Positions 1-7,526 of a stretch of 62,406 bases of DNA are shown here, in pieces (within the stretch, counting starts at the first letter, position 1; each line of letters opens with the position of its first letter). The position numbers were made by a program, and so were the translations under genes. The stretch is from Bacillota bacterium (GTDB taxonomy: Bacteria; Bacillota; Clostridia; Lachnospirales; Lachnospiraceae), in contig JAEZJW010000200.1 of NCBI GenBank assembly GCA_023415595.1, positions 1 through 62,406 of the forward strand. Reading direction: 5' to 3'. The notes beneath the pieces were generated by a model. That model searched no databases and was not told the origin of the DNA. It saw only the letters and a list, made by a program, of their open reading frames with translations.

Positions 1-247
1 CATATAAAATCTTTTTAAATTTCTCGATTGCCGGAATAAAGGGAATTGCAATTAAAAAGATTGCAATCAAAACCAGGAAAAATACAGAAAACCGTCCTGA
101 AATAAGGCCAAACCCTGAGGAGTGTGAAGATATATCCAGGCCCCAATCATCTACATTAACACTGACCCAAGGCAAGAAAAAGAAGATTAAATTTAATACT
201 GCAACAATAAGCCTGGGTTCTTTTTTAAATTTGTTTAAGTATTCCAT
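1..247 (-). CDS. Partial small membrane protein, function unknown
   Basis: The open frame runs off the left edge, so only the first 82 codons are visible. It starts at ATG 245-247, preceded by a good GGGAGG ribosome site. The protein begins MEYLNKFKKEPR and continues with a hydrophobic stretch at about residues 13-26, a short polar loop with WVSVNVDDWG, and a second hydrophobic stretch at about residues 52-72, followed by a lysine-rich end. This looks like a two-helix or larger inner-membrane protein with a short outside loop. I do not recognise the family. About 215 bp without a gene separate it from the next coding region. Confidence 0.6.
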   Translation of the reverse strand, partial: MEYLNKFKKEPRLIVAVLNLIFFFLPWVSVNVDDWGLDISSHSSGFGLISGRFSVFFLVLIAIFLIAIPFIPAIEKFKKILY

Positions 248-463
248 AATTACCTCCCACATTATTATATTTGTGGTAGACCCACGACAACATTATACCA
301 TAATATGCCAACAAATCAAATAAAAACATACACCATAATAATCCATAAAATGGTAATTGCATGTAATTATATGACTTTTCTATTACTATGCAGAGTATTA
401 ACAAACAATAAAGCAGATGAGATCGAAACTCTTACGTTTTGATTCATCTGCCGGTGCTTAGAC

Positions 464-994
464 TTATAGGGAGTTGATAATTAAGGCAACGATTGTCCCG
501 GCCACCATGAACCCCAGGATAAAACGAGCAACAATTGTTTGATTCTTAAAAAAGGCGGGGGCGGGGGCTTCCTCGTCTGCCTGATCCGGGACATAAGCTT
601 CAGAAACTCCGGAGTCATCAGCTTCAGAGGATGTGGGTGCTATGCTTTCCTCTGATTCGTTTATGGGTTCCAGGATTTGAAGCAGCTCCAGAGCATTTTC
701 ATAGTCCCTTTCATCTACATAGATATCCTGACCATAGACCGAATACCCCATGAGAATATTCATGTAGCCTCCTACAAATTTATCTTTTTTAAGGCAGGGA
801 ATATCATTATTCTTCAAAAGGTTAAGAATGATGTCGGCATCATAATTATTAACGACAGTAGTAAGTTTTACCGGTTTCATCGCTTCCAGCCGGAAGTAAC
901 CGTCTTCCGGAATAACGTCTGTTAAATCAGAACCGCAATCCGGACATATGGTATCAGTAGTCTTAATTGTTTTATTACAATTTGAGCAATACAT
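464..994 (-). CDS. Zinc-ribbon protein with DUF2007-like domain and C-terminal membrane anchor
   Basis: The N-terminus has two CxxC pairs (CSNC at residues 3-6 and CPDC at 18-21), the pattern of a small zinc ribbon. Residues about 40-110 match the DUF2007 pattern (putative signal-transducing domain): a beta start KLTTVVNNYDADII, then a helix, a GY-rich turn and a DERDYENALELL helix. An acidic, low-complexity linker follows, and the protein ends in a hydrophobic helix at about residues 155-175 with almost no tail, so it is probably tail-anchored in the membrane. AAAGGTGA lies six bases before the ATG. The role is unknown. The domain calls rest on pattern reading only. Confidence 0.75.
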   Translation of the reverse strand: MYCSNCNKTIKTTDTICPDCGSDLTDVIPEDGYFRLEAMKPVKLTTVVNNYDADIILNLLKNNDIPCLKKDKFVGGYMNILMGYSVYGQDIYVDERDYENALELLQILEPINESEESIAPTSSEADDSGVSEAYVPDQADEEAPAPAFFKNQTIVARFILGFMVAGTIVALIINSL

Positions 995-1089
995 AGAAGA
1001 TCACCTTTCTGCTTTCTGGTCAATCTGTGCCATGATCGATGATCAAGACAGATTTACGTTATTGAAGAGATGAAGTCTAGCTCTTCTGT

Positions 1090-2055
1090 TCATCCACATT
1101 TTACCAATAGCCGTAGAATTCGAAGGAGTAAATCATACCTTCGGTTTTCTTTATTTCGCCAGCTTTCTGAATAATGCCCGTACACCGGATGGGTCGGAGG
1201 TAATTTAATCTCCTGACACATTATGCGATCTGCCTCCTTCATAAGCTGTTCTCGGGCACCCTGCTCCATGAATTCCGGGAAGAGGGAAAATCCGCTCAGA
1301 GCTTCCAGATTGGAGAGCCATTCATTAAATTTTCTGCTTTCAAGTGAGAAGCTTACTGCAGGAGCAGAACTAGAAATATAATATATCCCTTCTTTTCTGT
1401 TCCATAGGTACCGGAGGTATTTTCTCTGGATCCCTTCGTCCAAGTAGGGATTATTTTGCAATAACCGGGCGGTATGAACCATATAAGCTTCCAGTAAAAT
1501 CTCGTTACTTCTCTTGTTCTCTGCGGACCAGATCTCTTCAACAAGCACTCCGCTATGAAAAGCCTTCGTCATATTCTCAGCACAGATTCGCCGTTTTTCG
1601 TTGATGAGCGGATGCTCCGGTAAGAAAAGACTTAGATTGGATGCTACTATAGTATTCAAGGAGATGACAAAGCCGGGGTGATTCTCTATTCTATCCGTCC
1701 ACTGGTCACTTCCGTCCAAATAACATTCGATACGGTGGATACAGGAGGCTAATACAGGATCCAGAAGATCCAGGCTGAGATCCCTGATTCGCTGAAGGGC
1801 TGCTTCCGTTGTGGGAAAAATCTGTTTGATCTCAGACTTGGTATCCTGTGTATGGAAGCGACCCCAGGACCCGTCAGGCCATTGCTCCTTCTTTAACTGC
1901 AGGTACCATTTCGACTCCTTCAATTCCTCGTAGGTATTCTTGTATGCGTCTGATTTGCACGGTAGTTTAAGGATCTCCTTAATCAGAATAAATCGGGGAA
2001 TAGGAGCTGTCACCCGGTCAGAGAGATAGTTGGTTAATGCCTCCGTGGTTATCAT
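1090..2055 (-). CDS. Uncharacterised protein with a squalene-cyclase-like QW motif
   Basis: A 321-residue soluble protein without signal peptide or membrane helix. Near residues 56-65 it has KEQWPDGSWGRFH, which resembles the QxxDGSW (QW) repeat motif of prenyltransferase/squalene-cyclase alpha-alpha barrels. The rest is helical and rich in Leu, Trp and Arg, in keeping with a helical toroid, but only one clear QW motif is visible and no catalytic DxDD or metal site is seen. Enzyme activity is therefore not supported. GGAGG lies 8 bases before the ATG. It is the first of several minus-strand genes for small enzymes; a functional link with them is not evident. Confidence 0.65.
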   Translation of the reverse strand: MITTEALTNYLSDRVTAPIPRFILIKEILKLPCKSDAYKNTYEELKESKWYLQLKKEQWPDGSWGRFHTQDTKSEIKQIFPTTEAALQRIRDLSLDLLDPVLASCIHRIECYLDGSDQWTDRIENHPGFVISLNTIVASNLSLFLPEHPLINEKRRICAENMTKAFHSGVLVEEIWSAENKRSNEILLEAYMVHTARLLQNNPYLDEGIQRKYLRYLWNRKEGIYYISSSAPAVSFSLESRKFNEWLSNLEALSGFSLFPEFMEQGAREQLMKEADRIMCQEIKLPPTHPVYGHYSESWRNKENRRYDLLLRILRLLVKCG

Positions 2056-2090
2056 TGAGAACCTCCAGATACTGATCTTGGTAATACATA

Positions 2091-2660
2091 TTACTTCTCT
2101 ATCATTAATTCTTCTGTCATGCCGATGCAGGTATCCCCGTCGAAGTCCAATCTGATAATATAGGGCCGATAGTATAAGAGCCTGAAAAAATCCTCCACAT
2201 TGAATAAGGGATTATAAAATTTAAGGATTGAGCTTAAAGCAGTACCATGGGTAGCGATAACGATGTTCTCGCCGGAATGACTTGCTAAAACCTTTCTCAA
2301 TGCCCGCATATTCCTTTCCTGGACTTCTGCCAGACACTCCGCACCCTCGGATTTGAAATGTACATCAGCCCACATATTCCTGATATACTGGTCACTATCA
2401 CCCAGATACCCGACCCCGATTTCTCTTTCTCTAAAGTCTTCATCCGTATGGATCTCCATATGTAGAGTATCTGTCAAGTCCTTAATCGTATCCATACTTC
2501 TCTTATAGGGACTGGACATCAGGCAGTGAATATTCTTACCCATCAGGTGAGCGGTAACCTCCTTCGTATCCCGCATTCCCTCATCGGTAAGCGGCCTGGT
2601 ACGGTCATCGGTTACAGATTTGTCCGGCTGCGCATGTCGTACAAAATAAATACTGGTCAT
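2091..2660 (-). CDS. Histidine phosphatase family protein (phosphoglycerate-mutase-like)
   Basis: The N-terminal YFVRHAQPD is the RHG-type catalytic motif with the phospho-accepting histidine (His9). TRPLTDEG follows at about residues 21-28 and SSPYKRSMDT at about 50-59, giving the second conserved arginine. A later THGTALS at about residues 137-143 holds the second catalytic histidine. At 189 residues it is a normal length for a broad-specificity cytoplasmic phosphatase. AAAGGAG precedes the ATG by 7 bases. Its start codon overlaps the stop of a decayed frame just upstream (TTATGA), so the two were once translationally coupled. The substrate cannot be told from sequence. Confidence 0.85.
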   Translation of the reverse strand: MTSIYFVRHAQPDKSVTDDRTRPLTDEGMRDTKEVTAHLMGKNIHCLMSSPYKRSMDTIKDLTDTLHMEIHTDEDFREREIGVGYLGDSDQYIRNMWADVHFKSEGAECLAEVQERNMRALRKVLASHSGENIVIATHGTALSSILKFYNPLFNVEDFFRLLYYRPYIIRLDFDGDTCIGMTEELMIEK

Positions 2661-2824
2661 AACAACTCTCCTTTATTCAATCTTCCTTCATCATTTCCAC
2701 TCTTGGCAGGTACTTTCTTAATCTCCAGCATCCGAAGTAAATCCATAAGATCTTCCCGGGACAGTACCCGATAGTGAAGCCAGCTACCCTCTCCGCAGGG
2801 GTAGGAGTGCTCCCAATGCTTATA
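2657..2824 (-). pseudogene. Remnant of a DUF3788-like gene (C-terminal part only)
   Basis: A 55-codon open frame without a start codon follows an in-frame TAG at 2825-2827 and ends with a TGA that overlaps the ATG of the phosphatase gene. Its reading contains GEGSWLHYRVL and DLLRMLEIKK, which resembles the C-terminal end of DUF3788 proteins (GxWLHxRV, then a helix ending in IKKKP). There is no room upstream for the N-terminal part, since the DUF1801 gene ends at 2838. I infer a gene truncated from its 5' end. The family call is from memory of the pattern and is moderate. Confidence 0.45.
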
Positions 2825-2837
2825 CTAAAATGAAAAG

Positions 2838-3200
2838 TTAACCGGAATAAGATTTCTGTTCCCCGAGGTTAAATCTTATCATATCTGTGATAAGGTCCGC
2901 ATCAAAGGGACGATCATATGGAATCTGGAAAGCACCCTTCGAAACCTTATACCCCTTAAGACGGTCAGAAAACTTCTCTATCGCTTCAGGTCCGGGATAG
3001 ATTCCGATATGATTCTTATGAGCGGCAAAATGGATCACATTATAATCCACATAAAAGGTTGGCATCTGCCAGCTGATTTTCTCCTTTAATTTCGGTTCAG
3101 CAGTTAGAATCAACTGTCTTAGTTCCGTTAATTTGGGTTGGTGCTCCGGTACACATGTTGAAATGTATTCATCAATTGTTTTTAATTTGTTCTCAGTCAT
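2838..3200 (-). CDS. DUF1801 (YdhG/iron-chaperone-like) protein
   Basis: A 120-residue protein with the DUF1801 layout: an N-terminal TIDEYISTCVPE helix, a helix LTELRQLILTAEP, the conserved KEKISWQMPTF segment at about residues 38-48, and a strand pair YNVIHFAAHKNHIGIYP at about 53-69. In this family the fold is related to frataxin and some members are annotated as iron chaperones; others have no known role. The C-terminal segment KGAFQIPYDRP at about 87-97 is also typical. The full family length is present. An RBS-like GAAAGGGG lies a few bases upstream of the ATG. Confidence 0.8.
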   Translation of the reverse strand: MTENKLKTIDEYISTCVPEHQPKLTELRQLILTAEPKLKEKISWQMPTFYVDYNVIHFAAHKNHIGIYPGPEAIEKFSDRLKGYKVSKGAFQIPYDRPFDADLITDMIRFNLGEQKSYSG

Positions 3201-3294
3201 AATAGTATTTCCCCTTTCTTTTCACGTTTAGTGTGGCTTCTCTGGGCAGGTAGCATTTACAATATATTACCATATAAGGGTGATCCTCTCTGGT

Positions 3295-3684
3295 TTATTG
3301 GTATAACCGGATATCAAAATACTTCTCCTGAAACTCCACTTGTTTCAGGATCTCCTCCGGAGTAAAATGCTTTCCCTCCGGCGCCACAACCCATTTATCT
3401 TCAATATCATTCAGCCTGTGGATTACAGCAATTACTTCTCCTTCAAAGGCGGCTACCGGTTGATTCACTCCCAGCAGATAGACATCCTGTTCTTCTCCGT
3501 CAGCAGCCATCACGCCGTCCACATAACCATAGTTCACCGGGTACTGCATATCGCAAAGCTTGTCTGGATGGAGGCTTCCGAGCGGACGGTCGATCGTACC
3601 TTTGACTACAGTGCCTATGATTTGGGAGTAATCCTTGATACGGTTATTCTCAATTTCATGGTTCCACTCTTTGGATGTAGTCAT
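3295..3684 (-). CDS. Inorganic pyrophosphatase-like protein
   Basis: The 129-residue product has GTVVKGTIDRPLGS at about residues 23-36, YPVNYGYVDG, then GEEQDVYLLGV and VIAVIHRLND, followed by DKWVVAPEGK. These match the short, divergent family-I pyrophosphatase-like proteins common in Firmicutes, which keep the substrate-site Tyr/Asp residues but are shorter than classic PpaI (about 175 residues). Activity is inferred only. I chose ATG 3682-3684 because AAGGAGG lies 8 bases before it. A longer frame to 3723 would run into the methyltransferase gene upstream, which ends at 3710; the 25-base gap suggests one operon. Confidence 0.75.
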   Translation of the reverse strand: MTTSKEWNHEIENNRIKDYSQIIGTVVKGTIDRPLGSLHPDKLCDMQYPVNYGYVDGVMAADGEEQDVYLLGVNQPVAAFEGEVIAVIHRLNDIEDKWVVAPEGKHFTPEEILKQVEFQEKYFDIRLYQ

Positions 3685-3709
3685 GAAAACCTCCTTATAC
3701 TTTACAGCA

Positions 3710-4462
3710 TTACCTTCGGGCAATCAGGATAAAACGGTGCTCTCTGGTTTCGATATAACCTGTTTCCTTCCAGTCATCGTATAGCCGGCATAGATTATCG
3801 AAACAACGTTCTACGGAGAAGCCGGGGAACTCCCATTCAATGATCTTAGCTAAATAAATAATGGCACCGACATCGTGAAACTGGGATATAGGATAATATT
3901 CATCAGAATAGAGGATATCAAATCCGTTATTCTTAAGGTCATCCCGGAACATATCCAGCTGAACCTCCGGACAGGGATGTTCATAGCCATCAATCAGCCG
4001 CTTGGATAAGCTTACGTTATTACGGCCACCGACCTGTTGGGTAATAAAGATACCGCCCGGTTTCAATACTCTTCTGACTTCCTCGGGATGATAGGACTCA
4101 TGCCTCGACAGAACGAGGTCAAAGCTGTGATCCTCATAGGGAATCAGGTTATCTTCATAATTCTGCTGGACTTCTATGCCAAGCGGGGATAAGATCTTCC
4201 GGCATAGCTCAACATTGGGGGGATAGGACTCTGTTACACAGGTTAGGTCATGGGGGTGTTGCAGAGACAATAGGATTTCTCCGCCCCCTGTTCCCAGATC
4301 AAGTAGCTTGTCGGTCTTCTTAAGATACTGATAGATGAGAGTTCTGTAATCCCAGGGAAGGGGTTCGGGTTCCCACCGGCCCGCCAGGTATGAGAAATCC
4401 CAACCTTTAAATTCTATATTTTCTGCTTCCAGCCACTCTTTCTTAAGGGTATCATAATTCAT
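3710..4462 (-). CDS. Class I SAM-dependent methyltransferase
   Basis: A 250-residue protein. Motif I of the Rossmann fold is LLDLGTGGGEILLSL at about residues 53-67, the glycine-rich SAM loop. The acidic residue ending strand 2 is probably Glu78 in TESYPPN. SFDLVLSRHES at about 113-123 is motif IV, and EVRRVLKPGGIFITQQVGG at about 127-145 is the typical post-motif with KPGG. This is the family of small-molecule methyltransferases; the substrate is not evident. It lies 25 bases upstream of the pyrophosphatase-like gene on the same strand. Confidence 0.85.
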   Translation of the reverse strand: MNYDTLKKEWLEAENIEFKGWDFSYLAGRWEPEPLPWDYRTLIYQYLKKTDKLLDLGTGGGEILLSLQHPHDLTCVTESYPPNVELCRKILSPLGIEVQQNYEDNLIPYEDHSFDLVLSRHESYHPEEVRRVLKPGGIFITQQVGGRNNVSLSKRLIDGYEHPCPEVQLDMFRDDLKNNGFDILYSDEYYPISQFHDVGAIIYLAKIIEWEFPGFSVERCFDNLCRLYDDWKETGYIETREHRFILIARR

Positions 4463-4652
4463 AGTGAGATTCCTTTCTGACGACTATTTTATCTTAACCT
4501 ATCCTACTGTGATGGGGTTGTAGGCATTCAACTGGCTACCTTAACCAATTATACCACCTGTAACAATAACTGTAAATGAAGGACTGACAGACAGGTTTTA
4601 TCTTTGTTCTATTTGTTATTGCCAGCTTTGCAGGCATTTATTAATCATGAAT

Positions 4653-4683
4653 AAAAAATCCCTGCCTGTAGATAGGCAGGGAT
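4653..4683 (-). terminator. Rho-independent terminator after queT
   Basis: On the minus strand ATCCCTGCCT pairs with AGGCAGGGAT across a six-base loop (arms 4674-4683 and 4658-4667) and is followed by a run of six T. It lies 13 bases past the queT stop codon. Confidence 0.9.
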
Positions 4684-4695
4684 ACAATAGCATCG

Positions 4696-5178
4696 TTATT
4701 TCTTAAAGATGACATGTTTTACTTTATCCAGAGAGAACAGCAGTACCAGGCCGATAACACCTGCAGCCAGTAATTGTCCTGCGCCGACGGAGACCATCAT
4801 AGCAGGAATGGAGTCTGCTTCAAAGTAAGCATACTTTAAGATAAAGGGTACCACCAGAGCATTCACCACAATCGGAGGTACCGGTACCAGCAGCTTAAAG
4901 CGTCTCAGCTGATAGGATAGAACAGCAGCGATTAAGGTTGCCAGGGAACCGAAGACAATGTCCAGCACATCAGCACTATTTAAGAGGTTACTTAAGAAGC
5001 ACCCGATGGCAAGTCCGGGAATGGCAGCAGGAGTAAAATAGGGAAGGACCGTCAGGGCTTCCGCAATTCTAAACTGCACCGGACCAAAGCTTGAGAAACT
5101 GAATACCATTACAAGAACGGTATAAATGGCTGCAATCGCGGCAGCCTGCGTGATAAATAAAGTCTTCTTGTTACTCAT
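4696..5178 (-). CDS. queT: QueT family transporter, queuosine-precursor ECF substrate-binding subunit
   Basis: A 160-residue membrane protein with about five hydrophobic helices. The conserved family segments are visible: QAAAIAAIYTVLVMVF, FGPVQFRIAEALTVLPYFTP at about residues 31-50, and GLAIGCFLSNLL. This is COG4708/QueT, the S component that captures queuosine precursors (preQ0, preQ1 or queuine) and works with the shared ECF energising module encoded elsewhere. The TTTCTATTCTCCTTTAG stretch just upstream reads as AAAGGAGAATAG on the coding strand, giving a strong ribosome site. A promoter and a structured leader precede it and a terminator follows, so it is a single-gene transcript. Confidence 0.9.
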   Translation of the reverse strand: MSNKKTLFITQAAAIAAIYTVLVMVFSFSSFGPVQFRIAEALTVLPYFTPAAIPGLAIGCFLSNLLNSADVLDIVFGSLATLIAAVLSYQLRRFKLLVPVPPIVVNALVVPFILKYAYFEADSIPAMMVSVGAGQLLAAGVIGLVLLFSLDKVKHVIFKK

Positions 5179-5300
5179 TTTCTATTCTCCTTTAGTTTTG
5201 TTTAAGGGATTGGTTGGATAATGATAGCAATCCCTTCGTCAGGAAGGTCTCGAACTGACGCCATATAATTTTGCAAAGCCACTAATGTATAGCTCGCAAC
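5179..5300 (-). promoter_or_regulatory. Structured queT leader, candidate preQ1 riboswitch (class II-like)
   Basis: Read on the minus strand from the promoter, the leader has three pairings. First, TTGCGAGC pairs with GCTTTGCAA with one bulge. Second, CGTCAG pairs with CTGACG around the loop TTCGAGACCTTC. Third, AAGGGATTG pairs with CAATCCCTT. An A-rich tail AAACAAAACTAAAGGAG carries the ribosome site. CCTT in the second loop can pair with AAGG in the ribosome site, the pseudoknot logic of preQ1-II RNAs, which are found in front of COG4708 genes. The A-rich tail also resembles preQ1-I. The class is uncertain and no covariance search was done. Confidence 0.55.
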
Positions 5301-5306
5301 TTTATT

Positions 5307-5334
5307 AGTATAGCATTAGTGTGGGGGTTGTCAA
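5307..5334 (-). promoter_or_regulatory. Sigma-A promoter of queT
   Basis: On the minus strand TTGACA (5329-5334) and TATACT (5307-5312) are separated by 16 bases. Transcription would start near 5300, leaving a leader of about 120 bases. Confidence 0.8.
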
Positions 5335-5404
5335 GCCGTTACAGAAGATTTGTACTGAACTAAACTGTGGAGCTGGAAATATTTATACTAAATGTATAAA
5401 ATAC

Positions 5405-5433
5405 TTGACATTAGGTAAATATTGCTATACTAT
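5405..5433 (+). promoter_or_regulatory. Sigma-A promoter of the XRE/membrane-protein operon
   Basis: TTGACA at 5405-5410 and TACTAT at 5428-5433 are 17 bases apart (the overlapping TATACT at 5426 would give 15). It points away from the queT promoter and serves the gene starting at 5470. Confidence 0.7.
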
Positions 5434-5469
5434 GTGTCTATAATAACAAACATTCATGGAGGTATAAGC

Positions 5470-5952
5470 ATGTCATATCATGAAAAGAAAGCACTGTGGG
5501 GAATCATCACGGCATTATTAGTGATAGCAGGATATTGTATCTTTACATTGAGCAGATACTCAGCAGGATATGTTAAAAACAATGACTTGAAATTCTGGGC
5601 AGGGGCAGAAGTTATTCTGATTATGATTGGGGCAGTAATTACGATACTTATCCAGTGTATACTTATTATTAGAACAATGGCTCGTCATCAGATGGCAAAT
5701 AAAAGTAAGCTGTCCGTGAGAATAAAGGCAGTAATTCTTGAGGACGAGATGGATAAGCTGATTGCACGTAAAACCTCAAACATCAGCTATGGTTTCACCG
5801 GATTAGGATTTATCGCTGCTTTGGTTTCCATTCTTATTGGTTTTTCAGCCTCGGTGATGATAAATATTATGTTTTACTCAATCAGCTTTGGAGGTGTGAT
5901 CGAGGGAACGGCTATTTTATATTACTATAAGGTGGGGGTTGCTAATGCCTAG
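5470..5952 (+). CDS. Four-helix membrane protein upstream of an XRE regulator
   Basis: A 160-residue integral membrane protein with hydrophobic helices at about residues 8-28, 42-68, 110-130 and 132-152 and a lysine/arginine loop between helices 2 and 3. I chose ATG 5470 because GGAGG sits about seven bases before it; the longer frame to 5422 begins inside the promoter. Its last 8 bases overlap the start of a small XRE repressor. This gene order, a membrane protein translationally coupled to a YozG-like HTH protein, is common in Firmicutes and suggests the membrane protein senses or is controlled together with the regulator. The function is unknown. Confidence 0.75.
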   Translation: MSYHEKKALWGIITALLVIAGYCIFTLSRYSAGYVKNNDLKFWAGAEVILIMIGAVITILIQCILIIRTMARHQMANKSKLSVRIKAVILEDEMDKLIARKTSNISYGFTGLGFIAALVSILIGFSASVMINIMFYSISFGGVIEGTAILYYYKVGVANA

Positions 5953-6175
5953 AAAACTCATCATAAAAAATAGTATTAGAACTTTACGTTTTTTTGCTAA
6001 TGAAATGACTCAACAAGAGCTTGCAGATAAAATTGGAGCATCCCGTCAGACGGTTATAGCGATTGAAGCCGGTAAGTATTCACCGTCCTTGGAGATGGCT
6101 TTTCGCATAGCGGATGCATTTGGCGCGAAGCTTGATGATGTGTTTACCTACGAAATAGTTAATGGAGATAATTAA
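5945..6175 (+). CDS. Small XRE-family HTH transcriptional regulator
   Basis: A 76-residue protein that is almost entirely one Cro/C1-type HTH: MTQQELADKIGASRQTVIAI forms helices 2 and 3 at about residues 20-39, followed by KYSPSLEMAFRIADAFG and the C-terminal LDDVFTYE that is usual for the YozG-like group. The likely start is ATG 5945, six bases after GGTGGGGG, rather than TTG 5939. It overlaps the upstream membrane-protein gene and is followed 25 bases later by another membrane-protein gene, so all three probably form one operon that the regulator controls. The DNA site is not identified. Confidence 0.85.
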   Translation: MPRKLIIKNSIRTLRFFANEMTQQELADKIGASRQTVIAIEAGKYSPSLEMAFRIADAFGAKLDDVFTYEIVNGDN

Positions 6176-6200
6176 TAATGATTGAATGATGGAGGATTTT

Positions 6201-6650
6201 ATGATGGAGAAACAAAATGATAACAGGATGCAATATAACAGAAGAAGAGATATTCTTTCAACCTTATGGATCTTTCTGGCAGTGAACTATATTTTATGTG
6301 ATGTTCTTTCCAATATGGAATCATCTGTTTTAAAGGGCTTGCTGGAGGGGAAAACAGCAGGGATAGTAATGAATCAGGGATTTTTACTGGCCGCAGCAAT
6401 TTCGCTGGAAATACCATTTGTTATGATCCTGTTATCGAAAGTATTAAAGTTTAAAATTAACAAGATTATTAATATTATTGCAGGACTTTTTATGGCCTTA
6501 TATCAGCTGGGATCGTTCTTTGTCGGTTCAGCCCCGTCGCTTCACTATATTTTCTTCAGTGTAATCGAAATAATCGGTAATCTGTTTATTGTAGGCTACG
6601 CATGGAAGTGGTCTGAGGCAGAAAAAGTAAACAAAGAGGAAAGTAATTAA
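6201..6650 (+). CDS. Four-helix membrane protein downstream of an XRE regulator
   Basis: A 149-residue protein with a charged N-terminus (about 20 residues rich in Asn, Gln and Arg) and about four hydrophobic helices at residues 23-40, 57-80, 87-110 and 113-134. It ends in a charged tail. The start is ATG 6201, five bases after GGAGG (6191-6195); a second ATG at 6204 is also possible. The layout is like small DUF6326-type membrane proteins that occur beside XRE regulators, but I cannot assign a family with confidence. It ends two bases before the convergent MerR gene, with no hairpin between them. Confidence 0.7.
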   Translation: MMEKQNDNRMQYNRRRDILSTLWIFLAVNYILCDVLSNMESSVLKGLLEGKTAGIVMNQGFLLAAAISLEIPFVMILLSKVLKFKINKIINIIAGLFMALYQLGSFFVGSAPSLHYIFFSVIEIIGNLFIVGYAWKWSEAEKVNKEESN

Positions 6651-6651
6651 G

Positions 6652-7443
6652 CTAAGAAGACTTTATTTGTACTTCAAAATATTCAGGTGTATCGGCGAAA
6701 AAGTCAGTCAGAAGCTCTGTCTGGATAACAAGCTGCGGTTCTATGCCATGGTTCGTTACATATTCTAAAAGCTTATTATATTGTTCTTCGGCATTTTCCT
6801 TATGAAAAACAGTACAGACATAAGTCCCGCCGGGCAGTAGCAGGTGATCGGTTAGGGAATCCTCCTTAAGCACACTGGCATATATGCAATCCGGCCTTAG
6901 AGTATTCTTATCGAAAGAATATATAATTCCGTCCTCATAGAGGTAGGTCAGCTCCAACTGATTCATGGATGCATTCAGTTGAAAATAATTCTTAAGAATA
7001 TCTTCCTCAGACTGCTCTGCATGAAGGGTATGAGTTATCACGTACCTGTCCGGCAAATCTCTGGTGTAGATGTCTCCGTTCTTATCGGTATATGCGGATG
7101 CTTTCAGGAGTGTCTCAAGGGTTTCGATCTGGTCAAGGGTTTTTCTGAGCTGTTTCATTTTATCGGACAGCATATCCTTATGACTTCTCATCATTTCAAT
7201 TATCTTATCAGTGTTCCTCTCCGCAAAATATGGTACAAGAGCTTTTGGACTGATATCAAGGTTCCGTGCTGCCTTGATCAGGTTAATGCTCATAAGCTGG
7301 TCGAAGCAGTAGTATCGGTATTTCGTCTCCGGATCAATATATCCGGGTTTCAGCAAACCGATCCTATCATAAAATCTTAACGCTTTTATCGATACATTCA
7401 TCAGCTTTGCCGTTTTTCCTATCGCTAAATATTTTTGCTCCAT
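6652..7443 (-). CDS. MerR family transcriptional regulator with effector-binding domain
   Basis: A 263-residue regulator. Residues 5-70 are the MerR winged helix: IGKTAKLMNVSIKALRFYD, then GLLKPGYIDPETKYRYY and DQLMSINLIKAA. A coiled helix at about 85-115 (RSHKDMLSDKMKQLRKTLDQ) is the usual dimerisation arm. The C-terminal part (about 120-263) resembles a GyrI/BmrR-type drug-binding domain. Such proteins activate or repress promoters with a long spacer by twisting the DNA. Exactly such a promoter, with a 19-base spacer, lies just upstream on the other strand and drives a CPBP protease gene. Its own ribosome site AGGGGAG overlaps that operator, so it probably controls itself too. Confidence 0.9.
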   Translation of the reverse strand: MEQKYLAIGKTAKLMNVSIKALRFYDRIGLLKPGYIDPETKYRYYCFDQLMSINLIKAARNLDISPKALVPYFAERNTDKIIEMMRSHKDMLSDKMKQLRKTLDQIETLETLLKASAYTDKNGDIYTRDLPDRYVITHTLHAEQSEEDILKNYFQLNASMNQLELTYLYEDGIIYSFDKNTLRPDCIYASVLKEDSLTDHLLLPGGTYVCTVFHKENAEEQYNKLLEYVTNHGIEPQLVIQTELLTDFFADTPEYFEVQIKSS

Positions 7444-7447
7444 AGTA

Positions 7448-7478
7448 TTGACACTCCCCTTAGGGTACAGTTTATATT
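7448..7478 (+). promoter_or_regulatory. MerR-type promoter with 19-bp spacer and dyad operator
   Basis: TTGACA at 7448-7453 and TATATT at 7473-7478 are 19 bases apart, the hallmark of promoters controlled by MerR proteins. The spacer holds the dyad CCCTTAGGG. It drives the CPBP protease gene at 7527 and lies directly before the divergent merR-like gene. Confidence 0.8.
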
Positions 7479-7526
7479 GTAAATATATAACATCAAGGTA
7501 TATAAGTAAAGGGAAAGGGAGAATTT

